DNA of 22,095 nt from Helicobacter sp. (GTDB taxonomy: Bacteria; Campylobacterota; Campylobacteria; Campylobacterales; Helicobacteraceae), in contig JARHZY010000175.1 of NCBI GenBank assembly GCA_029264655.1, positions 1-22,095 of the forward strand. The letters run 5' to 3'. This document shows, one piece after another, positions 7,348 through 15,034 of this stretch. A program made the translations under genes and the position numbers. Under the pieces are notes generated by a model. That model did not search any database, was not told where the DNA came from, and saw nothing but the letters and a program-made list of their open reading frames with translations. Position 1 is the stretch's first letter; each line of letters starts with the position of its first letter.

Positions 7348-9642
7348 ATGAGCAATAATTATGACATAATTGTAGTTGGTGGTGGACATGCGGGAGTTGA
7401 GGCAAGCCATATTTGTGCAAAAATGGGCTTACAAACACTGCTTATCACGCATCTTATTGATAATATTGCCCTTGCAAGTTGTAATCCAGCCATTGGTGGT
7501 TTAGGTAAAGGGCATCTTGTAAAAGAAGTGGATAGCCTTGGCGGACTTATGGGTGCAATTACAGATATTAGTGGTTTGCAATATAGAATCTTAAATGCCT
7601 CAAAAGGTCCTGCAGTACGTGGCACACGTGCTCAAATTGATATGGATTTATACCGCAAATATGCACGCGATATACTCTTACATACAGCAAATCTCCATGT
7701 GATACAAGGAAATGTGGTGCAGATTCTATCACAGCAAACACATGAAGGTGTTAAAGCAATAGGTGTTGTATTAAGCATCAAAAAAGAATTTTTTGCAAAA
7801 AAAATTATCATTACAGCTGGCACATTTCTTCGCGGTCTAATACATATCGGCGAAAATCAAAGTGAAAATGGACGTGCAGGTGAAATAAGTAGCAATGAAT
7901 TGAGTGAAAGCTTAAAACAACTTGGTATTCCTCTTGCACGTCTTAAAACAGGAACATGTCCGCGTATACTTGGCTCTAGCATTATTCATGATGAGCTTGA
8001 AAAACATTATGGTGATGCACACTATGATGCAATGCATAATCTCAATGATTCACACACAGCAGATATACTTACTGATGAATGCAAGAGCAATAATACCTAT
8101 AACTATGATACACAATCTAAGCAAAAAACAAAACAGAATACACAAAATTTACTTTTTCGTAATGCACTACAACATACAAATTTACAGGAATGGAAAAAAT
8201 TTAAAAGCTTTGTGCAAGAACATTTTTGCTTTCCAGATATTACAGATTCTCAATCATCTAATGTGCAAGTAGATAATACTACAAACAAACAAACACAGCA
8301 AAACCAACTTGATTTCAAGCAACTTTTTGAAACAAAGCATATTGAAGCACCATATTTTAGCCTTTTAACACATGATTATTTACTCTATAATAGAGAAAAC
8401 ATTATCACAAAAGCATTAAAAAAACGTATATGCTATGGATATTTTCGCCCTAAAGAACTTCCATGTTTTGTTACCTATACAAACGAAAAAACACATGAGC
8501 TTATAGAAAAAAATTTCTATCGTGCACCGCTTTTTACAGGACAAATACAAGGTGTTGGACCGCGTTACTGCCCAAGCATTGAAGATAAAATCAATAGATT
8601 TAGAGATAAACCAAGACACCAACTTTTTTTAGAGCCACAAACATATGATGCAGGTGAATATTATGTAAATGGGCTTTCAACAAGTTTGCCCTACGAAGTG
8701 CAAGAGCAAGTTATCCATTCTATTAAAGGCTTAGAAAATGCCATTATTACACGTTATGGATATGCTATTGAATATGATTATAGCCAACCAACAAATCTTT
8801 TGCATACATTAGAATCTAAAATTGTCAAAAATCTCTATTTAGCGGGGCAAATCAATGGCACAACAGGCTATGAAGAAGCTGCTGCACAAGGTATTATGGC
8901 GGGTATTAATGCTGCTTTAAGCATATTGCATAAAGCAAATAAAAGCAAACGAGAATCTTTAATACTTGGACGCAGTGAAAGCTACATTGGCGTTATGATT
9001 GATGACTTAGTTACAAAAGGCACAAATGAACCTTATAGAGTTTTTACAAGCAGGGCAGAATATAGATTGCTTTTACGCGAAGATAATGCTTGTTTTCGTA
9101 TGTTACCTTATGCGAGGGAATTAGGACTTTTAAGCGATGATATTTTAAATCAACTTGAGATAGAATCACAGCATATCCAAGAGTATTTACCTATACTAAC
9201 AGAAGATTACACACCAAACAAACAAAATCTTGAACAATTAGCAAATATTGGCGAAGAAGGTTTTCAGAACAAATGCCATTTTGGTTTAATATTAGGCAGA
9301 GATAGTATGCAACCTGCGAAAATGCGTAAGCTTGATTCGCGTTTTGCAGGTTTAAGTAGTCGCACCTTAAAACAACTCCAAATCCATGCAAAGTATCAGA
9401 ATTACATTGATAAACAAACAGCACAAATAGAGCGGAGTGAGCGGAATTGGCATGTAGAGATTCCATGCGATTTTGTTTATGAGGGTATTTCAGGGCTAAG
9501 TCTTGAAGTGATTGAAAAACTTTCTTTAGCAAAACCAAAGACATTGCAAGATGCAAGATGCATTAGTGGAATTACACCAGCAAGTCTTGAAGTCTTAGAA
9601 CTACATATTGCCCTACACAACAAGAAACAAAAAATAAAATAG
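7348..9642 (+). CDS. mnmG: tRNA uridine-5-carboxymethylaminomethyl modification enzyme MnmG (GidA) with internal insertion
   Basis: With MnmE, installs the (carboxymethyl)aminomethyl group on wobble U34 of certain tRNAs using FAD and methylene-THF. Visible: the FAD dinucleotide-binding loop DIIVVGGGHAGVEAS at the N-terminus, NPAIGGLGKGHLVKEVD, KGPAVRGTRAQID, LKTGTCPRI (199-207), TYTNEKTHELIEKN, GVGPRYCPSIEDK, LAGQINGTTGYEEAAAQG and FTSRAEYRLLLREDNA, ending with the helical tRNA/MnmE-binding region. At 764 residues it is about 135 longer than the usual ~630. Between PRI (207) and PCFVTYTNEK (about 372) there are about 165 residues, where E. coli MnmG has about 35. The extra part is rich in Asn, Gln, Thr and Lys and contains no recognised domain. 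All catalytic motifs outside it are intact. Confidence 0.95.
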   Translation: MSNNYDIIVVGGGHAGVEASHICAKMGLQTLLITHLIDNIALASCNPAIGGLGKGHLVKEVDSLGGLMGAITDISGLQYRILNASKGPAVRGTRAQIDMDLYRKYARDILLHTANLHVIQGNVVQILSQQTHEGVKAIGVVLSIKKEFFAKKIIITAGTFLRGLIHIGENQSENGRAGEISSNELSESLKQLGIPLARLKTGTCPRILGSSIIHDELEKHYGDAHYDAMHNLNDSHTADILTDECKSNNTYNYDTQSKQKTKQNTQNLLFRNALQHTNLQEWKKFKSFVQEHFCFPDITDSQSSNVQVDNTTNKQTQQNQLDFKQLFETKHIEAPYFSLLTHDYLLYNRENIITKALKKRICYGYFRPKELPCFVTYTNEKTHELIEKNFYRAPLFTGQIQGVGPRYCPSIEDKINRFRDKPRHQLFLEPQTYDAGEYYVNGLSTSLPYEVQEQVIHSIKGLENAIITRYGYAIEYDYSQPTNLLHTLESKIVKNLYLAGQINGTTGYEEAAAQGIMAGINAALSILHKANKSKRESLILGRSESYIGVMIDDLVTKGTNEPYRVFTSRAEYRLLLREDNACFRMLPYARELGLLSDDILNQLEIESQHIQEYLPILTEDYTPNKQNLEQLANIGEEGFQNKCHFGLILGRDSMQPAKMRKLDSRFAGLSSRTLKQLQIHAKYQNYIDKQTAQIERSERNWHVEIPCDFVYEGISGLSLEVIEKLSLAKPKTLQDARCISGITPASLEVLELHIALHNKKQKIK

Positions 9643-9761
9643 AACAAAACCAATAAAGATTTATTTATATGCTTTATAAGTATTCTTATCTATACTCATC
9701 TATAAATATCTTAAACCTTTGTAATTTTATTTTTTACTATACATACCACTAAAAATAGTTT

Positions 9762-9860
9762 TTATATATTGCAATGTTTTTTATAATATTGAGTAAATAC
9801 TAACCCACATAAAAAGCACAACCATCTTAACCAATTGGGCGATTTTACAAACATATACAT
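9762..9860 (-). CDS. Candidate 32-residue membrane peptide
   Basis: Small ORF MYMFVKSPNWLRWLCFLCG… ending TQYYKKHCNI: a short polar start, a Trp/Cys-rich hydrophobic core of about 14 residues, and a basic tail. AAAAGG lies 4 bases before ATG 9860 and a TATAAA -10-like box lies at 9892-9897 on the same strand. A perfect TATAAT on the opposite strand (9782-9787) could start an antisense RNA across the ORF and its leader. The arrangement recalls Helicobacter AapA/IsoA type I toxin-antitoxin pairs, although the peptide shows no clear sequence match to AapA1 as I remember it. Chance occurrence in AT-rich DNA is a real alternative. Confidence 0.3.
   Translation of the reverse strand: MYMFVKSPNWLRWLCFLCGLVFTQYYKKHCNI
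9782..9787 (+). promoter_or_regulatory. Possible antisense promoter -10 (TATAAT)
   Basis: Perfect TATAAT inside the 3' half of the candidate peptide ORF, on the opposite strand. Transcription would begin near 9794 and run over the ORF start and ribosome binding site. Isolated TATAAT boxes are common by chance in such DNA. Confidence 0.25.
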
Positions 9861-10059
9861 TATGCCTTTTCGCTATTGACAAAAGTAAAATTTTATATTA
9901 ATCAAATATATATAATATCGTAAATAATGGCTTTTATGTTAGTTGTAGTAACTCTTATGCTTAAAAATGTTTTGTATTTTTTCTCTTATATGCTTTTATA
10001 GTATTACAATGTAAAGCATTATTGCTATTTATCTTATTTAATCCATACATATAAAGCCT

Positions 10060-10553
10060 TTATCTGTTTAGAGTATCTTTATAACCCAAACTACCATGTA
10101 GCAAACTATAATCATTTTTTAGTATCTCTAATTCCTTAAAGAAAAAAGTAATGCCATCTCTATTCTCTATTGCTATAAATATCTTTTATTAAATCCACAA
10201 ACATACAGACTTTTACTATATCTTTATATTCATGTTTGTGTTATTTATTAATATCATCTTTTTATTGTAATGGCAATAAAAGCTTTATTTTTATTATTCC
10301 ATTCAAACCATTAAAAGTTATTTGTAACTTTTAAATTATTTATAAATTCACTAAGATATAAATTTTCTTTGTATAATAATTCTTTACATATTCAATTATT
10401 TTCTTATCTATACAATACTACAAACTCAAATAATTCTTTATTATTTATATCGATTGTAACTGCTTGCATATATTTATTTCCATTATGTCTATATATCTCC
10501 ATATTACTATGTTTAAGTTAGATATACGCAACCGCCTTAAGTCTTTTAATATG
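10060..10553 (-). pseudogene. Decayed gene, copy A (unknown family)
   Basis: From 10553 to 10254 one minus-strand frame reads protein-like through four in-frame stops (fragments IYRHNGNKYMQAVTIDINN, ELFEFVVLYR, KENLYLSEFINNLK, WFEWNNKNKAFIAI). After a frame change it continues at about 10190-10060 with DIYSNR, then DGITFFFKELEILKNDYSLL and HGSLGYKDTLNR before a TAA. The first part loosely recalls DUF1653 (YRH-G-Y…VVLYR), but the similarity ends there and I do not assign a family. Its order of motifs repeats in the neighbouring copy B. Confidence 0.42.
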
Positions 10554-10587
10554 CTATACTTATTATTTGATAGTAGTAATAGCATTG

Positions 10588-11052
10588 TTATTTTAATTGG
10601 GGGCATATGATTGTTTTACATATGAAAATCCCTTTATTAAAAATATTTGATACTACAAGAGTAATGCTAAATATAAAGTTATTGGGTTTGCAATTCCAAA
10701 TAAACCATTTAAATTCATTATGGTCATATTCACTCAAATATACACTTTTTTTGTTGGAATATATCAATGGTTATTTATATAATATATATCGTTTATACCC
10801 ATTTAAATACTCTTTTGTAATACCTATTAGCTTTACAAAGTAGTTTGTGCTGAATCTAATACCATTCTTTATAACAATAGCTTTACATGTGTATAAATAT
10901 ATTTTATTTCTATTATGATTCCATTATACCATACATAACACTCATAAGCTTATGTTTTTCTTTAGATGAAAAACTTTTATATTATTACCCCACTCCTATT
11001 GCCATATATATCTTGCTTAAAGCTAATTATAAACGTGCACAAAAAGCTTTAG
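10588..11052 (-). pseudogene. Decayed gene, copy B (related to copy A)
   Basis: Minus-strand frame 10923-10588 is open except for one TAA and lacks a start. It reads WNHNRNKIYLYTC, then GITKEYLNGYKRYI, stop, VYLSEYDHNEFKWFIWN, and ends CPQLK. Upstream (11052-10977, another frame) is ISFKQDIYGNRSGVII. The shared pattern HN-NK-Y, YLSE(Y/F), W-WN and DIY(S/G)NR links it to copy A. The plus-strand open frames in this interval (for example 10607-10843) are judged to be antisense shadows. Confidence 0.35.
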
Positions 11053-11389
11053 ATTTATATGTTTAAATTTAATAACTCATTAAAAGCAATTTTGTATTTT
11101 TATCAAAATGACTTTGAATCTGATGGGGTTGTATTATTGAGTGCCAAGTATTACAATTTTTTAACTATTAATATTAATAGGGTATTTATTGCTTAGAGTT
11201 TTTATGGAAAAATATAAATTATTCTCAATATTTTACACAATTAAAAAATGTTATATGTAACTTAGCTTATTGAAGATACTGCATATCATATAAGATATTA
11301 TATTGAAAATTAATAATCTACATGACTAGAATATATCTAAGCTCTATTAGGTATTAGAATCACATGGATATTAGGGAAAGAAAATGTAA

Positions 11390-11415
11390 AGCTTTATATA
11401 AGAATATATAAAGCT
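11390..11415 (-). terminator. Probable tsaA terminator hairpin
   Basis: Perfect 10-bp stem AGCTTTATAT / ATATAAAGCT with a 6-base loop, about 40 bases after the tsaA stop. On the minus strand it is followed by the U-rich TTACATTTTCTTT. Confidence 0.45.
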
Positions 11416-11453
11416 CCATTATTTAGATTATTGCTACAATGCAAGAAAAGATA

Positions 11454-12050
11454 TTAAAGTTTATCGCTATTTTGTGAAAGGTATTCTTTAACACCATCAG
11501 CAGTAGCTTTCATTCCTTTATCACCTTTTTGCCATCCAGCAGGACATACTTCACCATGCTCTCTATGGAATAAAATAGCATCAACTAAACGTAGGTATTC
11601 ATCCATATTTCTACCAAGTGGTAAATCATTAATTGTTGCATGTCTTACAATTTGATTTTCATCAATAATAAAACTACCGCGTAATGCAACCGCACCATTA
11701 AATAACACATCATAATCTCTTGAAATTTGCTTTGTAATATCAGATACCATAGGGAAATTTACTTGTCCAATACCACCTTGATTTACCGGAGTGTTTCTCC
11801 ATGCAAAATGCACAACATCAGAATCAATTGATACACCAATTACATTAACACCTCTTTCAGCAAATGCCTTTACTCTCTTATCCATTGCAATAATTTCACT
11901 AGGGCACACAAAGGTAAAATCTTTTGGCCAGAAAAATAATACTGCACCATTTTTACCTAAGTTTTTACTTAATTCAAAATTATCCACAATGCTTCCATTT
12001 GCCAATACTGCTGGAGCAGTAAAATCTGGGGCTTTTCTTGTTACTAACAT
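11454..12050 (-). CDS. tsaA: 2-Cys peroxiredoxin (alkyl hydroperoxide reductase AhpC/TsaA)
   Basis: Thioredoxin-dependent peroxidase that reduces hydrogen peroxide, organic peroxides and peroxynitrite in the cytoplasm; the major antioxidant of Helicobacter. The 198 residues contain the peroxidatic site FWPKDFTFVCPSE (Pro42, Thr46, Cys49), the partner Arg region ALRGSFIID, and the resolving Cys169 in GEVCPAGW, so it is a typical dimeric 2-Cys enzyme. The start is firm: TAAGGAG lies five bases before ATG 12050. An extended -10 (12105-12113) and a near-palindrome just downstream of it (12076-12095) suggest repressor control, plausibly by a Fur-family protein. Transcribed alone, with a hairpin after the stop. 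Confidence 0.96.
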   Translation of the reverse strand: MLVTRKAPDFTAPAVLANGSIVDNFELSKNLGKNGAVLFFWPKDFTFVCPSEIIAMDKRVKAFAERGVNVIGVSIDSDVVHFAWRNTPVNQGGIGQVNFPMVSDITKQISRDYDVLFNGAVALRGSFIIDENQIVRHATINDLPLGRNMDEYLRLVDAILFHREHGEVCPAGWQKGDKGMKATADGVKEYLSQNSDKL

Positions 12051-12075
12051 AATGTCTCCTTAAAAAATAATATAT

Positions 12076-12095
12076 GATAACAAATAATTATTATC
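12076..12095 (-). promoter_or_regulatory. Candidate Fur/PerR-type operator for tsaA
   Basis: GATAACAAATAATTATTATC is an imperfect 20-base palindrome (16 of 20 positions match the reverse complement). It resembles Fur-family boxes built from GATAAT and ATTATC and lies immediately downstream of the predicted transcription start. The regulator is inferred. Confidence 0.4.
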
Positions 12096-12104
12096 ATCTA
12101 TATG

Positions 12105-12113
12105 ATTGTATCA
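12105..12113 (-). promoter_or_regulatory. Extended -10 (TGATACAAT) for tsaA
   Basis: Minus-strand TG-A-TACAAT about 55 bases upstream of the tsaA ATG, flanked by an inverted repeat on the upstream side and a palindrome on the downstream side. Confidence 0.55.
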
Positions 12114-12115
12114 AA

Positions 12116-12144
12116 GTTTATTTAATAATAAATATTAAATAAAC
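12116..12144. repeat. Perfect 12-bp inverted repeat upstream of the tsaA promoter
   Basis: GTTTATTTAATA (12116-12127) and TATTAAATAAAC (12133-12144) with a 5-base loop. It covers the -35 region of tsaA and lies about 80 bases after the end of the upstream six-gene run. It may be a second operator or that operon's weak terminator (no long U-run follows). Confidence 0.5.
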
Positions 12145-12222
12145 AATATAAGATAGTTTCTTTGTCTAGCATACCTTCTTATAGAGCATGCTGCATATTA
12201 ATTTCTACATAAAATATAGTAA

Positions 12223-13350
12223 TTAATATTTTGGTTGCACTAGATTTGATACATTTGTTTGTGATTTTTCTGTTTTACGCGCACGATATAAAAGCGGATC
12301 AAAAAATACGAGCAAAGGATACCCTTTATCTTTTAAGGCAATAAAAGCACTAACAGGTAAAAAGTCATCTTTTGGATATTGCTGTTTTAAATCCATTGCT
12401 TCACCTGTTTTGCCTACTTCAAGCAATATGTAAAAATATGCCAATACACTTTCTTCAATTTCTTTACTTAAAGATTCAAAGACATGAAGCCACATATTAA
12501 TATTATTCTGATGAAGCGATTGGCATACCGCTATCACAAGCGTAAGATATTCTCTCTCTGTAAGCGTTGCTGATTTACATATTTGTGTAATTACATCTTT
12601 TTGTATATCAATATTACCTTTTGCACACGCCTGCATAAGTTGCACAAGTATCGCAAAAGTTAAATGGTTGTTTGTGAGACTAAGTGCTTTTTGCAGTGTC
12701 TTTGCTTGCCCATTAAGTAATGTTTCCCATGCTTTATCATATATAGCTTGTGCATTATTTTGTGTATAAAGATTTTCTCCAATCATATTCACATTAAAAT
12801 CTTGTTTTAATATTTCCAATGCTTTTTGGGCATCATCTTTAATTGCATTTTTTGCATTAATCTTGTAAAGTGGGTGCGATGGATTTAAACGTATTTTGCT
12901 ATCATTTGCACCATTTTGGATTTCAATAAATGCATGAAAAAGAGTATCAATTTTCTCATAATTTGCATCTGGCTTTTTGGTATTTGGTAAAAGCTCAAAA
13001 CGTTGCAATGTTTTTGCCAATATTTTAAGTTCCGTACGCGAGAACACTCTATCTTTTATAGTGTTCCCAAGCATTTGTTCTTGTATTTGTGCAAAAATTT
13101 TCTCAATATCCCTATGTAATGCCATATTTTTAAATTGTTGCACTAATGCAGCAAATGACATAAACAGCAAAGCAAACACAAACAACAACGCAGCAGGCAA
13201 ACATAGCCATAACGCAATAGGCAAAGTTATACTAAATCCAACAAGCAAAGTGTTTGTTAGTGTATAATAATCCGCTGTAATATAAAATGTATATGCACCA
13301 ATAAGCACTAAATATATACATGCAAAAGCAAAAAAATATCGAATTTTCAT
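12223..13350 (-). CDS. Inner-membrane protein of unknown function
   Basis: 375 residues. Two hydrophobic helices sit at about 5-25 and 30-70, the second long enough to be one or two spans and ending …LLFMSFAALVQQF. A soluble, mostly helical domain follows, with repeated leucine-rich helices (LQKALSLTNNHLTFAILVQLM, LTLVIAVCQSL) that could be TPR-like, ending in the short tail FFDPLLYRARKTEKSQ. No named family is recognised. ATG 13350 overlaps the stop of the dksA-like gene by four bases (ATGA), so it is translationally coupled and closes a six-gene unit starting at efp. Genes of this type are usually annotated only as hypothetical membrane proteins in Helicobacter. Confidence 0.85.
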   Translation of the reverse strand: MKIRYFFAFACIYLVLIGAYTFYITADYYTLTNTLLVGFSITLPIALWLCLPAALLFVFALLFMSFAALVQQFKNMALHRDIEKIFAQIQEQMLGNTIKDRVFSRTELKILAKTLQRFELLPNTKKPDANYEKIDTLFHAFIEIQNGANDSKIRLNPSHPLYKINAKNAIKDDAQKALEILKQDFNVNMIGENLYTQNNAQAIYDKAWETLLNGQAKTLQKALSLTNNHLTFAILVQLMQACAKGNIDIQKDVITQICKSATLTEREYLTLVIAVCQSLHQNNINMWLHVFESLSKEIEESVLAYFYILLEVGKTGEAMDLKQQYPKDDFLPVSAFIALKDKGYPLLVFFDPLLYRARKTEKSQTNVSNLVQPKY

Positions 13351-13715
13351 GTTCTCTCCTTTTTCTTTTCACCTTTTTCATAAATTTCACGACAATTAAT
13401 ACAGAATCTTGCATGCGGCTTTGCCCGCAAACGCTCAATCCCTATCTCATCTTCGCACATTTCACAAATACCATATATACCTTCCTCAAACTTCGTGAGA
13501 GAAGCATTAATTTCTTGCATCTCTTTTTGATTACGTTCTAACATAGAATCATCAAAACGCAATTGAGATTGCATTGAAATAATATCCGCATGCTCATTGA
13601 GTTTTAATGAACCCATTTCTTGCAAGCTATTATGAAGATTCCAACTCATATTGTCCAAATATTCCAAACGTTTTTCTAACACATGCCTTAATGCCAATAA
13701 ATCTTCATGACGCAT
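13347..13715 (-). CDS. dksA: DksA/TraR-family zinc-finger transcription factor
   Basis: 122 residues with an N-terminal coiled coil (about 5-75) and a C4 zinc finger CEMCEDEIGIERLRAKPHAR…CINC (Cys84, Cys87, Cys105, Cys108), the DksA signature. Such proteins enter the RNA polymerase secondary channel and, with ppGpp, reset promoter activity. The coil tip region (NEHADIIS, about 40-47) keeps an acidic pair roughly where E. coli DksA has its functional Asp residues, but a full DxxDxA motif is not obvious. It is shorter than E. coli DksA (151), so TraR/DksA-like is the safer name. It follows rlmH by 12 bases and overlaps the downstream membrane-protein gene by four. Confidence 0.87.
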   Translation of the reverse strand: MRHEDLLALRHVLEKRLEYLDNMSWNLHNSLQEMGSLKLNEHADIISMQSQLRFDDSMLERNQKEMQEINASLTKFEEGIYGICEMCEDEIGIERLRAKPHARFCINCREIYEKGEKKKERT

Positions 13716-13727
13716 TCTTTTTCCTTA

Positions 13728-14192
13728 CTAAAGCTTATGATATGGGTGATTGTGGATAATGCTTAATGAGCGATAAATCTGCTCCAAAAGCACAATCTTT
13801 GCAATTTCATGACTAAATGTCAATGTGCTTAAACTAATTTTTGGATACTTTTGTAATATCGATGCTTCAAAGCCAAATGCCCCAGCAATAAAAAACTTCA
13901 CAATATTACCTCGCATACTATATGAATTAACCATGCGACTAAATGCCATAGAATCATGGAGCGTGCCACAAGCATCAAGCAAGATGCTTTGTGAGTCAAG
14001 ATATTGCTCAAAAGCTTTTGTATAACTTTGTTTAGCAGTTTTAGAATCTCGTTTTTGTGCTTCTTGTATATGTTTATTAAGAAGATTAAAAAAGAGTATT
14101 TCCACACCAAATCCTTTACATAATTGACTATAATGCTGTGCCATTGCTACTAACATTTCATTTTTATGAATTGTATAAATATGTATTTTCAT
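13728..14192 (-). CDS. rlmH: 23S rRNA (pseudouridine1915-N3)-methyltransferase RlmH
   Basis: SPOUT methyltransferase that methylates pseudouridine 1915 in helix 69 of 23S rRNA on assembled 70S ribosomes. The 154 residues begin MKIHIYTIHK. Others visible are SQSILLDACGTLHDSMAFSR, the SAM-knot segment VKFFIAGAFGFEASIL (family FxIGGAxG) and the C-terminal IHNHPYHKL, matching the conserved terminal HPYHR/K. The start at 14192 fits the usual N-terminus; an upstream in-frame ATG at 14219 would add nine unrelated residues. The chosen start lies 29 bases inside the end of accD, an unusually long overlap that suggests translational coupling. Confidence 0.92.
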   Translation of the reverse strand: MKIHIYTIHKNEMLVAMAQHYSQLCKGFGVEILFFNLLNKHIQEAQKRDSKTAKQSYTKAFEQYLDSQSILLDACGTLHDSMAFSRMVNSYSMRGNIVKFFIAGAFGFEASILQKYPKISLSTLTFSHEIAKIVLLEQIYRSLSIIHNHPYHKL

Positions 14193-15033
14193 AAGGCAAA
14201 AACATTGTGATAATATCACTTAAAGTCTTTTTTAAATCCTTACGCGATACAATCATGTCAATCAAACCATGTTCAAGTAAAAATTCTGCAGTTTGAAAAC
14301 CTTCAGGTAAATCTGTTCCAATAGTTTGCTTAATAACCCTTGCACCAGCAAATCCTATCATAGCGCCGGGTTCTGCAATAATAATATCCCCTAAAAAAGC
14401 AAAAGAAGCAGAAACACCGCCAAAAGTAGGATCAGTAAGCACAGACACATAAGGTAATTTTGCTGCTGCTAATTTACCTAAAGCTGCTGATGTCTTTGCC
14501 ATTTGCATAAGTGAATATGTTGATTCTTGCATACGTGCTCCACCACTTGTAGCAACAATAATAAGTCCTTGTTTCTTTGTAATAGCACGATTAATAGCAC
14601 GCACAATTTTTTCGCCCTCTACGCTACCTAAGCTACCACCCATGAATGAAAAATCAAAAACGACAAGTTGCACTTCTTTACCATAAATAAGTGCTTCTCC
14701 TGCTATTACCGCACTTTTTCGTTTTGTTTTTGCAAAACCCTCTTCAATGCGTTTTGTGTAACTTTTTTTATCCACAAAGGCAAGAGGATCATTTGGCTGC
14801 AACTCATTATCATATTCAATAAAAGTATCTGTATCGCAAATAAGGTTTAATCGCTCTTGTATGCCTATCCTAAAATGATGCGAACATTTTGAACATACAT
14901 GTGCACTTTCGATAACTTCTTTATTATACATAACTGCACCACAACTTGGACATTTTGTCCAATGTAATGCTGCATCTTTTTTACTTCTTGAATCTTCGCG
15001 TTTAAAATTCTTAAAAAAATCCGAGAAACCCAT
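14164..15033 (-). CDS. accD: Acetyl-CoA carboxylase carboxyltransferase subunit beta
   Basis: Beta half of the carboxyltransferase that transfers carboxyl from biotin-BCCP to acetyl-CoA, making malonyl-CoA for fatty-acid synthesis; its alpha partner AccA is not in the window. 289 residues: an N-terminal zinc ribbon with Cys28, Cys31, Cys47 and Cys50 (CPSC…CSKC), then the crotonase-fold core with VVFDFSFMGGSLGSVEGEK, TSGGARMQES (oxyanion-hole Gly-Gly) and AEPGAMIGFAGARVI. Length and motifs are normal. GGGAGG overlaps the end of the upstream phosphatase gene and only one base separates the two genes. Its last 29 bases also encode the start of rlmH. Confidence 0.96.
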   Translation of the reverse strand: MGFSDFFKNFKREDSRSKKDAALHWTKCPSCGAVMYNKEVIESAHVCSKCSHHFRIGIQERLNLICDTDTFIEYDNELQPNDPLAFVDKKSYTKRIEEGFAKTKRKSAVIAGEALIYGKEVQLVVFDFSFMGGSLGSVEGEKIVRAINRAITKKQGLIIVATSGGARMQESTYSLMQMAKTSAALGKLAAAKLPYVSVLTDPTFGGVSASFAFLGDIIIAEPGAMIGFAGARVIKQTIGTDLPEGFQTAEFLLEHGLIDMIVSRKDLKKTLSDIITMFLPYENTYLYNS

Positions 15034-15034
15034 T

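Larger units (their letters stand above)
9643..11453. other. 1.8-kb gene-poor region with relics between mnmG and tsaA
   Basis: No intact conserved gene lies here. I see a 32-codon candidate peptide gene (9762-9860, minus), two tandem decayed minus-strand genes (10060-10553 and 10588-11052) and a hairpin after tsaA (11390-11415). The remainder is very AT-rich, with stops in all frames. No tRNA, rRNA or CRISPR structure was found. Confidence 0.65.

Noticed and set aside
7922..8272. 116-codon ORF inside mnmG in another frame
   Set aside because: Shadow of the MnmG insertion region, with no ribosome binding site and no recognisable motif.
9810..9850. Minus-strand CCAATTGGTTAAGATGG resembling a tRNA D-arm
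   Set aside because: No acceptor stem, anticodon arm or TTCGA T-loop could be found around it; it is part of the small peptide ORF instead.
10607..10843. 78-codon plus-strand ORF with a GGGGG near its ATG
   Set aside because: Its composition is low-information, it lies opposite the better protein-like frame of decayed copy B, and spacing to the G-run is poor.
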